A stretch of DNA of 64,000 nucleotides from Prevotella sp. (GTDB taxonomy: Bacteria; Bacteroidota; Bacteroidia; Bacteroidales; Bacteroidaceae). Shown one piece after another: positions 48,091 to 56,968 of this stretch (position 1 is its first letter; each line of letters starts with the position of its first letter). The notes beneath the pieces were generated by a model. It saw only the letters and a list, made by a program, of their open reading frames with translations, did no database searches and was not told where the DNA came from. The position numbers and the translations under genes are program-made. The stretch lies in the NCBI GenBank assembly GCA_017471245.1, contig JAFUVB010000060.1, positions 62,001 through 126,000 on the forward strand. The letters are read 5' to 3'.

Positions 48091-49467
48091 TTACATATAG
48101 CCTAACCAGCGCAGAATGTCGTTCAGGTTTGCCACGATCATCAGCAGGATGAGAATGGTGAATCCCACGTATTCAGCCTTGATCATGAAGTTCTCGCTTG
48201 GTTTGCGCCCCGTGATCATCTCATAGAGCAGGAAGAGCACATGACCGCCATCGAGTGCAGGGATGGGCAGAATGTTCATGAAAGCGAGGATGATGCTGAG
48301 GAAGGCAGTCATGCGCCAGAACTGCAACCAGTCCCAAACGGGCGGGAAGAGGCTTCCGATGGCTCCGAATCCTCCGAGCGACTTGGCACCGTCTGCCGTT
48401 GCCACATACTTCAGGTCGTTCACGTATCCGCGCAAGATGTTGATGCCATATTTGATGCCTGCGGGGAAACTGCTGAAGAAGTTGTAAGTGAGCTTGGTGG
48501 GTTCGTAATAAGTATAGATACTTGTCTGTCCGATACCGAGAAGCAGCTCGGGGGTAAGCACCACCTGTGCGGTGTCGGGAGCAGTGCCTGCCTGACGGTC
48601 GACAACGATGGATACGGTGCGCACCTTGATGCTGTCGGCTGTGTTCTTGGCTGTGGTCATGACATCTTGCAGAATGCCTATCTGATTAGTGAACTCATTC
48701 CATGAGTCAACGGCTTTCCCGTTGATGGCGAGAATCTTGTCGCCTTTCTTCAGACCGAGCTTGGCAGCAGGTGTTTCAGGCATCACGCTGTCGATCTCAG
48801 CGGGAATGAACGGGCGGCAGAACTGTGGCTGTTCCTGCAGCATGGCAATCAGGCTCAGGTCGTCGGGCATGGCGATGTTAATCTGCTTGCCGTCGCGGAT
48901 CACCTGTACGGTCTTTGCATCGGCAATACCACGGAAGACATCCACATCGTAGCGCTCGAACAACTTGCCGTCGGCACCGAGGATGATATCATGGTCTTGG
49001 AATCCGATGTCCTTGGCAGTCTGGTTGAATTTCCATCCCATCTTCATGTCCTTCACGGCAATGTATTCGTCACCCCAGTGATACATCACCATGGAATAGA
49101 TGAACAGCGCGAGCAGGAAATTGACCAGCACACCGCCAATCATAATCAGCAGGCGCTGCCAGGCAGGTTTTGCGCGGAATTCCCATGGTTCAACGGGTCG
49201 TTTCATCTGTTCCGTATCGAAGCTCTCGTCGATCATTCCCGCAATCTTGCAGTAGCCGCCCAATGGCAGCCATCCGATGCCGTAGGCTGTATCTGAGTTC
49301 TTCGGCTTGAACTCAAAGAGATGGAACCAGGGGTCGAAGAACAGGTAGAATTTCTCAACGCGCACACCGAAGAGCTTTGAAAAGAAGAAGTGGCCGCCCT
49401 CGTGGAGTAATACCAGCAGGGAGATGGCCAACATGAATTGCAACAATCTTATTAAGAATACTTCCAT
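48091..49467 (-). CDS. rseP: Site-2 intramembrane metalloprotease, RseP family
   Basis: A 458-residue inner-membrane protease. HEGGH at residues 22-26 is the zinc motif in the first helix; residues about 210-310 form the PDZ region (PAAKLGLKKGDKILAINGKA), and NILPIPALDGGHVLF supplies the third zinc ligand. In E. coli RseP frees SigmaE by cutting RseA; here the target is probably an anti-sigma factor. Last gene of the leftward cluster after dxr. Confidence 0.93.
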   Translation of the reverse strand: MEVFLIRLLQFMLAISLLVLLHEGGHFFFSKLFGVRVEKFYLFFDPWFHLFEFKPKNSDTAYGIGWLPLGGYCKIAGMIDESFDTEQMKRPVEPWEFRAKPAWQRLLIMIGGVLVNFLLALFIYSMVMYHWGDEYIAVKDMKMGWKFNQTAKDIGFQDHDIILGADGKLFERYDVDVFRGIADAKTVQVIRDGKQINIAMPDDLSLIAMLQEQPQFCRPFIPAEIDSVMPETPAAKLGLKKGDKILAINGKAVDSWNEFTNQIGILQDVMTTAKNTADSIKVRTVSIVVDRQAGTAPDTAQVVLTPELLLGIGQTSIYTYYEPTKLTYNFFSSFPAGIKYGINILRGYVNDLKYVATADGAKSLGGFGAIGSLFPPVWDWLQFWRMTAFLSIILAFMNILPIPALDGGHVLFLLYEMITGRKPSENFMIKAEYVGFTILILLMIVANLNDILRWLGYM

Positions 49468-49540
49468 TTTTGATTTCTATTTATATAAATATGTATATGA
49501 TAATGCGTGTTTATTTGTTTCGTGGGAATGATTCCCTTGG

Positions 49541-50692
49541 CTATGAGAGATAGCATGAGGCGATTGCACGTGCCTCTGCGTCGGTATTGAAATAGGTTTC
49601 CAATGACGGATTGCTGTCGAATGTGGCACGCTGCATGGTCTTTTCAATGATTTCCGCCATCTGGGGGAACGTGCAGCGGTCGTGCCGGAATGCCTCGTTC
49701 ACTACTTCATTGGCTGCATTCACGATGCACGGCATGTTTCCTCCGCGGCGTATGGCTTCGAATGCCAGTGCCAGACAGCGGAATTTCTCCAAGTCGGGCT
49801 CAAAGAACTCAAGGGTATGCCTGAACAGGTCAAGCCGTTCACCGGAAAGATGCAATCGGTCGGGATAGGAAAAAGCATATTGGATGGGCAGCCGCATGTC
49901 GGGCACTCCGAGCTGTGCTTTCACCGAACCGTCGCAGAACTGTACGGCACTATGGACGATGCTTTGTGGATGAATCAACACCTGGATTCTGTCGGCAGGA
50001 ACGCCGAAGAGCCATTTCGCCTCCATCACCTCGAATCCTTTGTTCATCAGCGATGCAGAATCGATGGTAATCTTTGCACCCATGTCCCATGTGGGATGCT
50101 TCAGCGCATCGGCGGCAGTCACTTTCGCAATCTGTTCTGCGGAGAAAGTGCGGAAAGGTCCGCCGGAACATGTGAGCAGAATCTTCTCAATGGGATTGTC
50201 GCCTTCTCCCACGATGCTCTGGAAAATGGCAGAGTGCTCGCTGTCGACAGGAAGGATCGGCGCGCGGTATTCGTTTGCCAACTGGCAGATCAGTTCACCT
50301 GCCACCACAAGCGTTTCCTTATTGGCAAGGCATATCTTCTTGTGTGCCTTAATGGCATGCACGGTGGGAGAAAGACCCGCGAATCCCACCATGGCAGTTA
50401 ATACCATGTCAATAGGGTCGGCCTGCACTATCTCGTCGAGGGCTTTCTCTCCGGCATACACCTTGATGTCGGGTTCGTCGGCCAACAACGATTTCAGCTC
50501 GTCGTAATGCGCTTCGTTGGCAATAACCACCGCTGCCGGTTTGAATAGGTGAGCCTGTTGCGCCAGTTCCTTCACACGGTTGTTGGCAGTAAGGCAGTAC
50601 ACTTCATAAAGGTCTTCATGCTCCTTGATCACATCGAGCGCCTGTGTGCCGATGCTTCCTGTGGAGCCGAGTATAGCTATTTGTTTCTTCAT
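49541..50692 (-). CDS. dxr: 1-deoxy-D-xylulose 5-phosphate reductoisomerase
   Basis: A 383-residue MEP-pathway enzyme. NADPH site KKQIAILGSTGSIGTQALDV at the start; metal and substrate parts in ILPVDSEHSAIFQSI, TCSGGPFRTF and HPTWDMGAKITIDSASLMNK. Fosmidomycin target. Placed between rimM and rseP, a normal Bacteroidales order. Confidence 0.96.
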   Translation of the reverse strand: MKKQIAILGSTGSIGTQALDVIKEHEDLYEVYCLTANNRVKELAQQAHLFKPAAVVIANEAHYDELKSLLADEPDIKVYAGEKALDEIVQADPIDMVLTAMVGFAGLSPTVHAIKAHKKICLANKETLVVAGELICQLANEYRAPILPVDSEHSAIFQSIVGEGDNPIEKILLTCSGGPFRTFSAEQIAKVTAADALKHPTWDMGAKITIDSASLMNKGFEVMEAKWLFGVPADRIQVLIHPQSIVHSAVQFCDGSVKAQLGVPDMRLPIQYAFSYPDRLHLSGERLDLFRHTLEFFEPDLEKFRCLALAFEAIRRGGNMPCIVNAANEVVNEAFRHDRCTFPQMAEIIEKTMQRATFDSNPSLETYFNTDAEARAIASCYLS

Positions 50693-50722
50693 TGTCGTTG
50701 CATTATTACATCATGGCCGTTA

Positions 50723-51238
50723 TCACAAATCCAGAAGACCTTCTGGCAGTTCCACGGAGATGGTTCGCTTTTCGTTATCTATCTCTTTGATGAACGCTGG
50801 TACGGCGGGGATGAGATTCTTCCGACCATCTGCAGATATCACTTCGAAGAGAATATTCTCCGTTGCATCATCCACCGAGCTTATTCTTCCGATGACATGG
50901 TCGTTTTCCATCATGTTGAAACCCACGATCTGTGCCAGCGACATGCTCTCTGTATCGTTGTCTGACAGAGAATAGGGGAAGAACACATCGCAGTTGGTCA
51001 GTTCGCGCGCCTGGTCTTGCGAGTCGATGCCGTCGAATTTCATCAGAGCGGTTTCTTGAGAGCGGAAACGGTATTCGTCGATAAAGAAAGGGATGAGTAT
51101 TCCGTCAACACTCACAACAAGATAATCAGCATCCACACGGTCGAAGACATCATCGTCGAACATGAAAGAAAGCTCTCCTTTCACGCCATGAGGCTTTCCG
51201 AGGCGGCCAATGCGGTAGACTTCTTCTGGTTTGATCAT
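50723..51238 (-). CDS. rimM: Ribosome maturation factor RimM
   Basis: 171 residues. N-terminal domain VYRIGRLGKPHGVKGELSFM and C-terminal PRC-barrel (FPYSLSDNDTESMSLAQIVG, PAVPAFIKEIDNEKRTISVE, LPEGLLDL) as in RimM, which helps 30S head assembly. Length normal. Confidence 0.94.
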   Translation of the reverse strand: MIKPEEVYRIGRLGKPHGVKGELSFMFDDDVFDRVDADYLVVSVDGILIPFFIDEYRFRSQETALMKFDGIDSQDQARELTNCDVFFPYSLSDNDTESMSLAQIVGFNMMENDHVIGRISSVDDATENILFEVISADGRKNLIPAVPAFIKEIDNEKRTISVELPEGLLDL

Positions 51239-51276
51239 TGAAAAGCGGTAAGGTTGAATAATCAGGACGTAAATGC

Positions 51277-52587
51277 TCAGCTTGACACGCGCCGGATGTT
51301 GGCCCCGAGGGCGTTCAGGCGGTTCTCAATGTCTTCATATCCGCGGTCAATCTGTGCGATGTTGTCGATTCGGCTTGTTCCGTTGGCGCTTAGTGCGGCG
51401 ATGAGCAAGGCGATACCAGCACGGATATCGGGGCTTGTCATGCGACCGCCACGCAGTATTTTCTTCCTGTCGTGACCAATCACCACGGCGCGGTGAGGAT
51501 CGCAGAGGATGATCTGTGCTCCCATGTCGATGAGTTTATCCACAAAGAACAGTCGGCTTTCGAACATCTTTTGGTGGAAAAGCACACTTCCGCGCGACTG
51601 TGTTGCCACTACCAGTAACACCGAGAGCAAGTCGGGCATGAGTCCCGGCCATGGCGCATCTGCCAAAGTCATGATGGATCCGTCGATGAATGACTCGATG
51701 ACATAGTGCGGTTGGCGCGGAATGACAAGATCATCACCGTCAACCTTTATCTTCACACCCAGTCTTTTGAAAGCCGCAGGAATGATGCCGAGGTTCTTCA
51801 GCGATACGTCTTTGATGCGAATGCCGTTTCCCACCATGGCTGCCATGCCGATGAACGAGCCCACTTCGATCATGTCGGGCAGAATTTTGTGGGAGGTGGC
51901 GTGCAAATGATCAGTTCCAACGATGGTAAGCAGGTTGCTGCCGATACCGCTGATGCAGGCTCCCATGGCATTGAGCATGCGACAAAGCTGCTGGATATAT
52001 GGCTCGCAAGCGGCATTGTAGATGGTTGTGGTGCCTTTGGCAAACACCGATGCCATGATGATGTTAGCCGTTCCGGTTACGGATGCCTCGTCGAGAAGCA
52101 TGTCGCAGCCTTTGAGCTTATGTGTATGGATGTCGTAAACGTTGCGCTTCTCATTGAAGTCGAACTTTGCTCCAAGGTATTTGAATCCCAGGAAATGGGT
52201 GTCAAGGCGCCGCCTGCCGATCTTGTCACCGCCCGGCTCGGCGACGATGGCTCTGCCGAAACGCGCTAACAGCGGACCGATCATCAGCACACTGCCGCGG
52301 AGCGCAGCACATTTGCGCACAAACTCATCGCTCTCTAAATAGTCGAGCTTGATGTCATCGGCGCGGAACGTGTAGTCATTGCGCGACAGGCGATTCACTT
52401 TCACACCGATGTCGCGTAGCAGCTGAATCAGATTGTTGACATCCAGGATGTCGGGAATATTATTGATGGTCACCTCTTCTGCGGTGAGCAGGGTGGCACA
52501 GATCACCTCTAAAGCCTCGTTCTTGGCTCCCTGGGGGGTGATCGAGCCGCTCAGCGGATGACCGCCTTCGATGATGAATGATTCCAT
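51277..52587 (-). CDS. murA: UDP-N-acetylglucosamine 1-carboxyvinyltransferase, Asp-type
   Basis: 436 residues, first committed step of peptidoglycan synthesis (enolpyruvyl transfer to UDP-GlcNAc). GGHPLSGSITPQGAKNEALE and the inside-out barrel repeats are clear. The active-site loop reads AEPGGDKIGRRRLD, with Asp121 where most bacteria have the fosfomycin-reactive Cys. The enzyme should still work, as in mycobacteria and chlamydiae, but be insensitive to fosfomycin. Confidence 0.95.
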   Translation of the reverse strand: MESFIIEGGHPLSGSITPQGAKNEALEVICATLLTAEEVTINNIPDILDVNNLIQLLRDIGVKVNRLSRNDYTFRADDIKLDYLESDEFVRKCAALRGSVLMIGPLLARFGRAIVAEPGGDKIGRRRLDTHFLGFKYLGAKFDFNEKRNVYDIHTHKLKGCDMLLDEASVTGTANIIMASVFAKGTTTIYNAACEPYIQQLCRMLNAMGACISGIGSNLLTIVGTDHLHATSHKILPDMIEVGSFIGMAAMVGNGIRIKDVSLKNLGIIPAAFKRLGVKIKVDGDDLVIPRQPHYVIESFIDGSIMTLADAPWPGLMPDLLSVLLVVATQSRGSVLFHQKMFESRLFFVDKLIDMGAQIILCDPHRAVVIGHDRKKILRGGRMTSPDIRAGIALLIAALSANGTSRIDNIAQIDRGYEDIENRLNALGANIRRVSS

Positions 52588-52597
52588 ATCTTTGTTT

Positions 52598-53188
52598 TTA
52601 CTTCTTTTTCTTGTTGCGTGATTCCTTGCTGGTGAAGCGGTCGTTGCGGAATGCGTTCAAGTCAAGCTGTATCACACCGTCGGTGAAGTATGCCATGTCA
52701 GAGATTACCTTCTCATCGTCGTTGGCACCGTGGCTCCATTGTGAGAGATTGTGCTTCATCTGGTTGGCTGTGACGCGCGCCAGTTCATCGCGCTCTTCTC
52801 CTTCGGGCATCTCCTTGAGCTTTTTAAAGACATCAAAGAGCATGCTTCCATAGTGTCTCACGGGAATTTTCTTCATGGGATAGCCCATCGGTTCCGGTTT
52901 GGTGGCGATTTTCATGGCACCGCTCACATCGAAAGGATAGTCGATGTCGAGCTGGAATCCGCTCATGATGGCGAGGTGATCCCACAGTTTCTGCTTATAG
53001 TCGGCACTCTCTCGGCTCTGCGGATACATCCTCTCCATGATCTCGATGATTGTTTCCGCACAGCGTTGTCGTTCTTCCTTGGTCGTCAGTGTGATGGCAT
53101 AGTCAACCATCTTCTGTACTTCGCGCCCATACTCGGGCAGGATGAGTTTCTCTCTTTGTGTGTTATAGTCTAAGCCTTCAATATTCAT
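52598..53188 (-). CDS. DUF4290 family protein
   Basis: 196 residues (MNIEGLDYNTQREKLILPEY...). Helical, with VDYAITLTTKEERQRCAETI and YGSMLFDVFKKLKEMPEGEE; a basic Lys tail. DUF4290 is a Bacteroidetes protein regularly placed next to murA; role unknown. Stop is 10 bp before murA. Confidence 0.85.
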   Translation of the reverse strand: MNIEGLDYNTQREKLILPEYGREVQKMVDYAITLTTKEERQRCAETIIEIMERMYPQSRESADYKQKLWDHLAIMSGFQLDIDYPFDVSGAMKIATKPEPMGYPMKKIPVRHYGSMLFDVFKKLKEMPEGEERDELARVTANQMKHNLSQWSHGANDDEKVISDMAYFTDGVIQLDLNAFRNDRFTSKESRNKKKK

Positions 53189-53227
53189 ATCTGTATTATT
53201 TGTTTTCTGAAATGTAGGTGACGGTGC

Positions 53228-53917
53228 TTATAGCAGTTTCTTTGGTGCCTTCGCAACAAAGTCTTTCAGATAGAAAGGAGTGAAATATGCCACGTCTTCA
53301 TATTTCTCCTGCATCATCTTCCGTTCTGCCAGCGGCATCATGTGCTTGGCGAGCGGCTCTATGCCTGCTATCAGGCGGGCATTGGGGTGATTGATAATGT
53401 CCATGCACTTGGCTGCTCCGTTGCCGAAGAAATACACAGGCTGCTTGTCGAGGTACTCCTTATAGGTTTCTGCATCCACAATATCTGCTTCCACAGGGCG
53501 CACCACGCGGAGACCACGGTCGTAGATACCGGCATACACCTCCATCCTCCTGGCATCAAGCATAGGGCATATCAGTGCATCCTCTTCAACCTGCTCGCGC
53601 AGCAGAACAGGCACTGCCAGCAGTTCAAGCGTGGATACAGAAAGAAGCTTCAGGTCGCGGGCGTAGCAGATTCCCTTTGCCATGGACACACCGATGCGCA
53701 GACCGGTATAGCTGCCAGGCCCGCAACTCACTGCCACCGCATCGAAAGGAATGGCATGGCTGTCGGTGAACGACATTGCCTCGTCTACAAACAGTCCGAG
53801 ATTGACCGAATGATTCGGTCCGCCATGATCTTCTTTGTTGAAGATGACAGCCCCGTCTTGGCTTACTGCCACGGAGCATACATCGGTGCTTGTCTCAATG
53901 TGTAATATGCACGACAT
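53228..53917 (-). CDS. tsaB: tRNA t6A modification protein TsaB
   Basis: 229 residues. ASKHA-fold strands ILHIETSTDVCSVAVSQDGA, AVAVSCGPGSYTGLRIGVSM and CPMLDARRMEVYAGIYD are typical. TsaB partners TsaD and TsaE to make N6-threonylcarbamoyladenosine in tRNA. First gene of the leftward cluster, divergent from yicC. Confidence 0.94.
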   Translation of the reverse strand: MSCILHIETSTDVCSVAVSQDGAVIFNKEDHGGPNHSVNLGLFVDEAMSFTDSHAIPFDAVAVSCGPGSYTGLRIGVSMAKGICYARDLKLLSVSTLELLAVPVLLREQVEEDALICPMLDARRMEVYAGIYDRGLRVVRPVEADIVDAETYKEYLDKQPVYFFGNGAAKCMDIINHPNARLIAGIEPLAKHMMPLAERKMMQEKYEDVAYFTPFYLKDFVAKAPKKLL

Positions 53918-53943
53918 ACATTATTATATTTCTAAATATCGTG

Positions 53944-53981
53944 CAAAAATACTCATTTTTCAGAAATTATTTGTACTTTTG
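53944..53981. promoter_or_regulatory. Divergent promoters of tsaB and yicC
   Basis: TATTTTTG on the minus strand (53951-53944) and TACTTTTG on the plus strand (53974-53981) back to back. Neither has a perfect TTTG at -33. Confidence 0.5.
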
Positions 53982-54072
53982 CATAAAATTTACGGCATCA
54001 TCATGGAAATTTTAATCTTTTCTGTGATTGATTTGCTTATTTTTCCAAGTTAATTCAATTTTAGGACAAGAA

Positions 54073-54948
54073 ATGATACAATCAATGACTGGCTACGGCA
54101 AGACCGTAGTCGATTACAATGGGAAGAAAATCCACGTGGAGGTGAAATCGCTGAACGGAAAGACCTTGGACATCAGCGCGCGCATAGCTCCTCTGTATCG
54201 CGAGAAGGAAATGGAGATCAGACAACTCATCGCAGAGGCACTGGTGAGGGGGAAAGTGGATTTCTCCATTTGGATAGAGAAAGACACCGCTGTAGAAGCA
54301 ACGCCGATAAACGCTGCCCTCGTGGAGTATTATTACAAGCAGATCTCAGATATCTCCGTGAATACAGGCATACCAATGCCGCAAGACTGGTTCAGCACAC
54401 TGTTGCGATTGCCCGATGTGTTGACAAAGACTGAGACCGAAGAACTGAGCGATGAGGAGTGGCATGCGGCACGAAAAGCCATCGAGGAGGCCGTGGGCAA
54501 TCTGGTGGCATTCCGCAAGCAGGAAGGCGCAGCCCTGCAGAAGAAGTTCTGTGAGAAACTCGACAACATCGCAACGCTTCTTGCCGGCATTGAAACCTAC
54601 GAGAAACTGCGCGTGGAGAAGATAAGAAACCGGATTATCGACGGACTTAACAGCATCCCGGAAGTGGAATACGACAAGAACCGGCTTGAGCAGGAACTCA
54701 TCTATTACATTGAGAAACTCGACATCAGTGAGGAGAAACAGCGACTTGCCAATCACCTGAAATACTTCCGCGAGACGATGGAAGAGAGCGACGGACAAGG
54801 CAAAAAGCTGGGATTCATCGCTCAGGAGATGGGACGGGAGATCAATACGACTGGCTCAAAGAGTAACCTGGCAGAGATGCAGAACATTGTGGTGATGATG
54901 AAAGACGAGCTGGAACAGATCAAGGAACAGGTGTTGAACGCATTATAA
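54073..54948 (+). CDS. yicC: YicC-family endoribonuclease-like protein
   Basis: 291 residues from MIQSMTGYGKTVVDYNGKKI, the universal family start; the longer frame to 54028 is not used. VEVKSLNGKTLDISARI and the C-terminal KLGFIAQEMGREINTTGSKS are diagnostic. In E. coli YicC acts on RNA and stress regulation. Followed by gmk after 15 bp, a common pair. Confidence 0.93.
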   Translation: MIQSMTGYGKTVVDYNGKKIHVEVKSLNGKTLDISARIAPLYREKEMEIRQLIAEALVRGKVDFSIWIEKDTAVEATPINAALVEYYYKQISDISVNTGIPMPQDWFSTLLRLPDVLTKTETEELSDEEWHAARKAIEEAVGNLVAFRKQEGAALQKKFCEKLDNIATLLAGIETYEKLRVEKIRNRIIDGLNSIPEVEYDKNRLEQELIYYIEKLDISEEKQRLANHLKYFRETMEESDGQGKKLGFIAQEMGREINTTGSKSNLAEMQNIVVMMKDELEQIKEQVLNAL

Positions 54949-54963
54949 TATAGAATAACTACC

Positions 54964-55542
54964 ATGAAAGGAAAAATGATTGTGGTGAGTGCTCCCAGCG
55001 GCAGCGGCAAGAGCACGATTATCAATTGGCTGATGCAGGAACATCCGGAACTCAACCTGAACTTTTCCATCAGCTGCACAAGCCGCGCGCCCCGCGGCAC
55101 TGAGCAAAACGGAGTGGAGTATTTCTTCCTGACGCCCGAAGAGTTTCGCCAGCGCATCGACAACGATGAGTTTCTGGAGTATGAGGAAGTATACGAAGGT
55201 CGTTTCTATGGTACGCTGAAGGAGCAGGTGGAGCTGCAGCGCTCCCACGGCGAGAACGTGGTCTTTGATGTAGACGTGAAAGGCGGCCGCAACATCAAGC
55301 AGTATTATGGCGACGAGGCATTGAGCATTTTCATTCAGCCGCCTTCGATTGAGGAGCTGCGCCGCCGCTTAGAGGGTCGCGGAACCGATGCGCCTGAAGT
55401 TATCGAACAGCGCTTGGAGCGTGCAGCCTTTGAGCTGACGTTTGCCGATAAGTTCGACAAGGTGGTGGTAAACGACGATCTGGCAACGGCCGAAGCCGAT
55501 GCGCTTGCTGTTATCCAGGAGTTTTTGAGCGGCAAGGAGTGA
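54964..55542 (+). CDS. gmk: Guanylate kinase
   Basis: 192 residues. P-loop SAPSGSGKSTIINWL, GMP-binding ISCTSRAPRGTEQNGVEYFF, and VVFDVDVKGGRNIKQ. Phosphorylates GMP to GDP. The 3' end (20 bp from 55520) recurs 66 bp downstream. Confidence 0.96.
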   Translation: MKGKMIVVSAPSGSGKSTIINWLMQEHPELNLNFSISCTSRAPRGTEQNGVEYFFLTPEEFRQRIDNDEFLEYEEVYEGRFYGTLKEQVELQRSHGENVVFDVDVKGGRNIKQYYGDEALSIFIQPPSIEELRRRLEGRGTDAPEVIEQRLERAAFELTFADKFDKVVVNDDLATAEADALAVIQEFLSGKE

Positions 55543-55605
55543 GTTCTTTTAGAAGCAAGAGGCAAGAAGCAAGAGGCAAGAGAATAGTTTTTGAGCGGCA
55601 AGGAG
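55520..55605. repeat. 20-bp duplication of the gmk 3' end with GAAGCAAGAGGCAA units between
   Basis: AGTTTTTGAGCGGCAAGGAG at 55520-55539 and again at 55586-55605; the spacer has two AGAAGCAAGAGGCA units. Confidence 0.75.
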
Positions 55606-55657
55606 ATTCGAAAAAGATTAAGAGTTCAGTAGATGAGCTCAATTATCTTATTTCAAA

Positions 55658-55721
55658 ACAACGGATTCAACAGATGTTTGCCTGTGCAAAGTAAATCCGT
55701 AAAATCCGTGGAATCCGTTGT
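55658..55721. repeat. Dispersed palindromic repeat B, shortened copy 3
   Basis: ACAACGGATTCAACAG ... AATCCGTGGAATCCGTTGT without the AAGTTCCTGATTATCAGC centre. Lies between gmk and nadD. Confidence 0.75.
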
Positions 55722-55791
55722 CCTGAAAATCCGTTGTATTGAGAATATAATAAATGTATAAACTTAATAAGAATAGTTACTTAAAAGAACC

Positions 55792-56373
55792 GTGGGCAGG
55801 AAGATAGGACTATTCGGCGGTACGTATAATCCGGTTCATTTCGGACACGTGCGTCTGGCACGCCAGTTGCTACGGCTGGCGGGGCTTGACGAAGTGTGGA
55901 TGATGGTATCCCCGCAGAATCCGTTCAAGGTGAACCATGAACTGCTGCCCGACAGCCAGCGTTTGGAAATGGTTCAAATAGCACTGCGACGCGAGAAAGG
56001 CATCATCGCGAGCGACTATGAATTCCGGCTTCCCAAACCCTCTTATACGTGGAACACCCTGCAGGCATTGGAAAGCGACATGCCCGACGGCGAATTCACC
56101 CTGCTCATAGGTGGCGACAACTGGACTTCTTTCCCCAATTGGTATCATCATGACGACATCATGAAGATGTGCCGGGTGGTGGTCTATCCGCGCAAGGGTG
56201 CCAGCATCAATGCCTCTCAGCTGCCTCAGAACGTGCGGTTAGTGGATACCCGGCTCATCAATATCAGCAGCACCGAAGTGCGGCGGCGCATAGCGTCGGG
56301 CGAGAGCATCCGCGGATTGGTGCCAAAGGCGGTGGCTGACTATATCACGGAGCATGGGCTTTACGCCGGGTGA
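55792..56373 (+). CDS. nadD: Nicotinate-nucleotide adenylyltransferase
   Basis: 193 residues starting with GTG (VGRKIGLFGGTYNPVHFGHV); no ATG is available before the conserved GGTYNPVHxGH. Further family motifs are FRLPKPSYTWNTLQAL, IGGDNWTSFPNW and INISSTEVRRRIASG. Adenylylates nicotinate mononucleotide in NAD synthesis. Confidence 0.94.
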   Translation: MGRKIGLFGGTYNPVHFGHVRLARQLLRLAGLDEVWMMVSPQNPFKVNHELLPDSQRLEMVQIALRREKGIIASDYEFRLPKPSYTWNTLQALESDMPDGEFTLLIGGDNWTSFPNWYHHDDIMKMCRVVVYPRKGASINASQLPQNVRLVDTRLINISSTEVRRRIASGESIRGLVPKAVADYITEHGLYAG

Positions 56374-56479
56374 ACGTTGTCGGCGCACGTCATGATAATG
56401 AGACTGTCAGAGGTCTTCTACTTTCGTAAAATCCGTATTTATCTGTCGCTGCGCATAAGATGTTGGTTTACAGGTGTTT

Positions 56480-56688
56480 GCAAAACCGCTGCGCTATCCG
56501 CTGCGTTACCCGCTGCGTTACCTGCTGCGCATTTTCCTGACAATAATTTCAATCCAATAACCGATATCCAGAACCTTAAAGAGTATACCCATAACAGTGA
56601 ACCAAAGAAAACAGAGGTGTGTTCCGTCAGAATAATGCGCAGCAGGTAACGCAGCGGGTAACGCAGCGGATTACGCAGCGGTTTTCGC
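56480..56688. repeat. Long inverted repeat with 84-bp spacer built of CGCTGCGTTACC units
   Basis: Left arm 56480-56541 and right arm 56626-56688 are near complements over about 62 bp. Each arm contains three to four 12-bp CGCTGCGTTACC-like units. Sits in the 595-bp gap between nadD and the sulfatase; ORFs reading through it are not convincing. Confidence 0.8.
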
Positions 56689-56830
56689 AATGCATTGGTA
56701 TTGAGTACTTTATGCGCAGCAACGGAAACATTCTTTTTTCTTATAAGGGAGAAGTCTTCTCAACGCAATTCTTTGCCTTTGCCCCAAGCATTCGTGCTTC
56801 TTCTTTCATAACCACGGTTTCTTTTGGCAT

Positions 56831-56904
56831 AACCTATGTTTTTGAAGCCTGAAACCTATGCTTTCACTCTTCGAAACCTATGTTTTTGCGGGTTAAAACC
56901 TATC
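56831..56904. promoter_or_regulatory. Four AACCTAT(G/C) motifs at exact 22-bp spacing (candidate operator array)
   Basis: Motifs start at 56831, 56853, 56875 and 56897 in the same orientation. The last ends 28 bp upstream of the -33 box of the following promoter. A fifth, inverted copy (TAGGTTTC, 56937-56944) lies between the -33 and -7 boxes. Confidence 0.65.
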
Positions 56905-56932
56905 ATTCCGTCTTCACGTTTGTTGATGATTG

Positions 56933-56964
56933 TTTGTAGGTTTCAGGTTTTTTATGTAATTTTG
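56933..56964 (+). promoter_or_regulatory. Promoter of the envelope operon
   Basis: TTTG (56933-56936), 20 bp, TAATTTTG (56957-56964): full consensus. The ATG at 56969 would be almost at the transcript start, so the message may be leaderless or start at a later codon. Confidence 0.7.
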
Positions 56965-56968
56965 CAGC

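Noticed and set aside
56480..56688. CRISPR array
   Set aside because: Units are 12 bp, contiguous and arranged as an inverted repeat; no spacers of constant length and no cas genes.
56377..56852. Short ORFs across the inverted repeat before the sulfatase
   Set aside because: They are translations of the 12-bp units (repeated AALPAA and RNPLRYP patterns) in several frames and on both strands.
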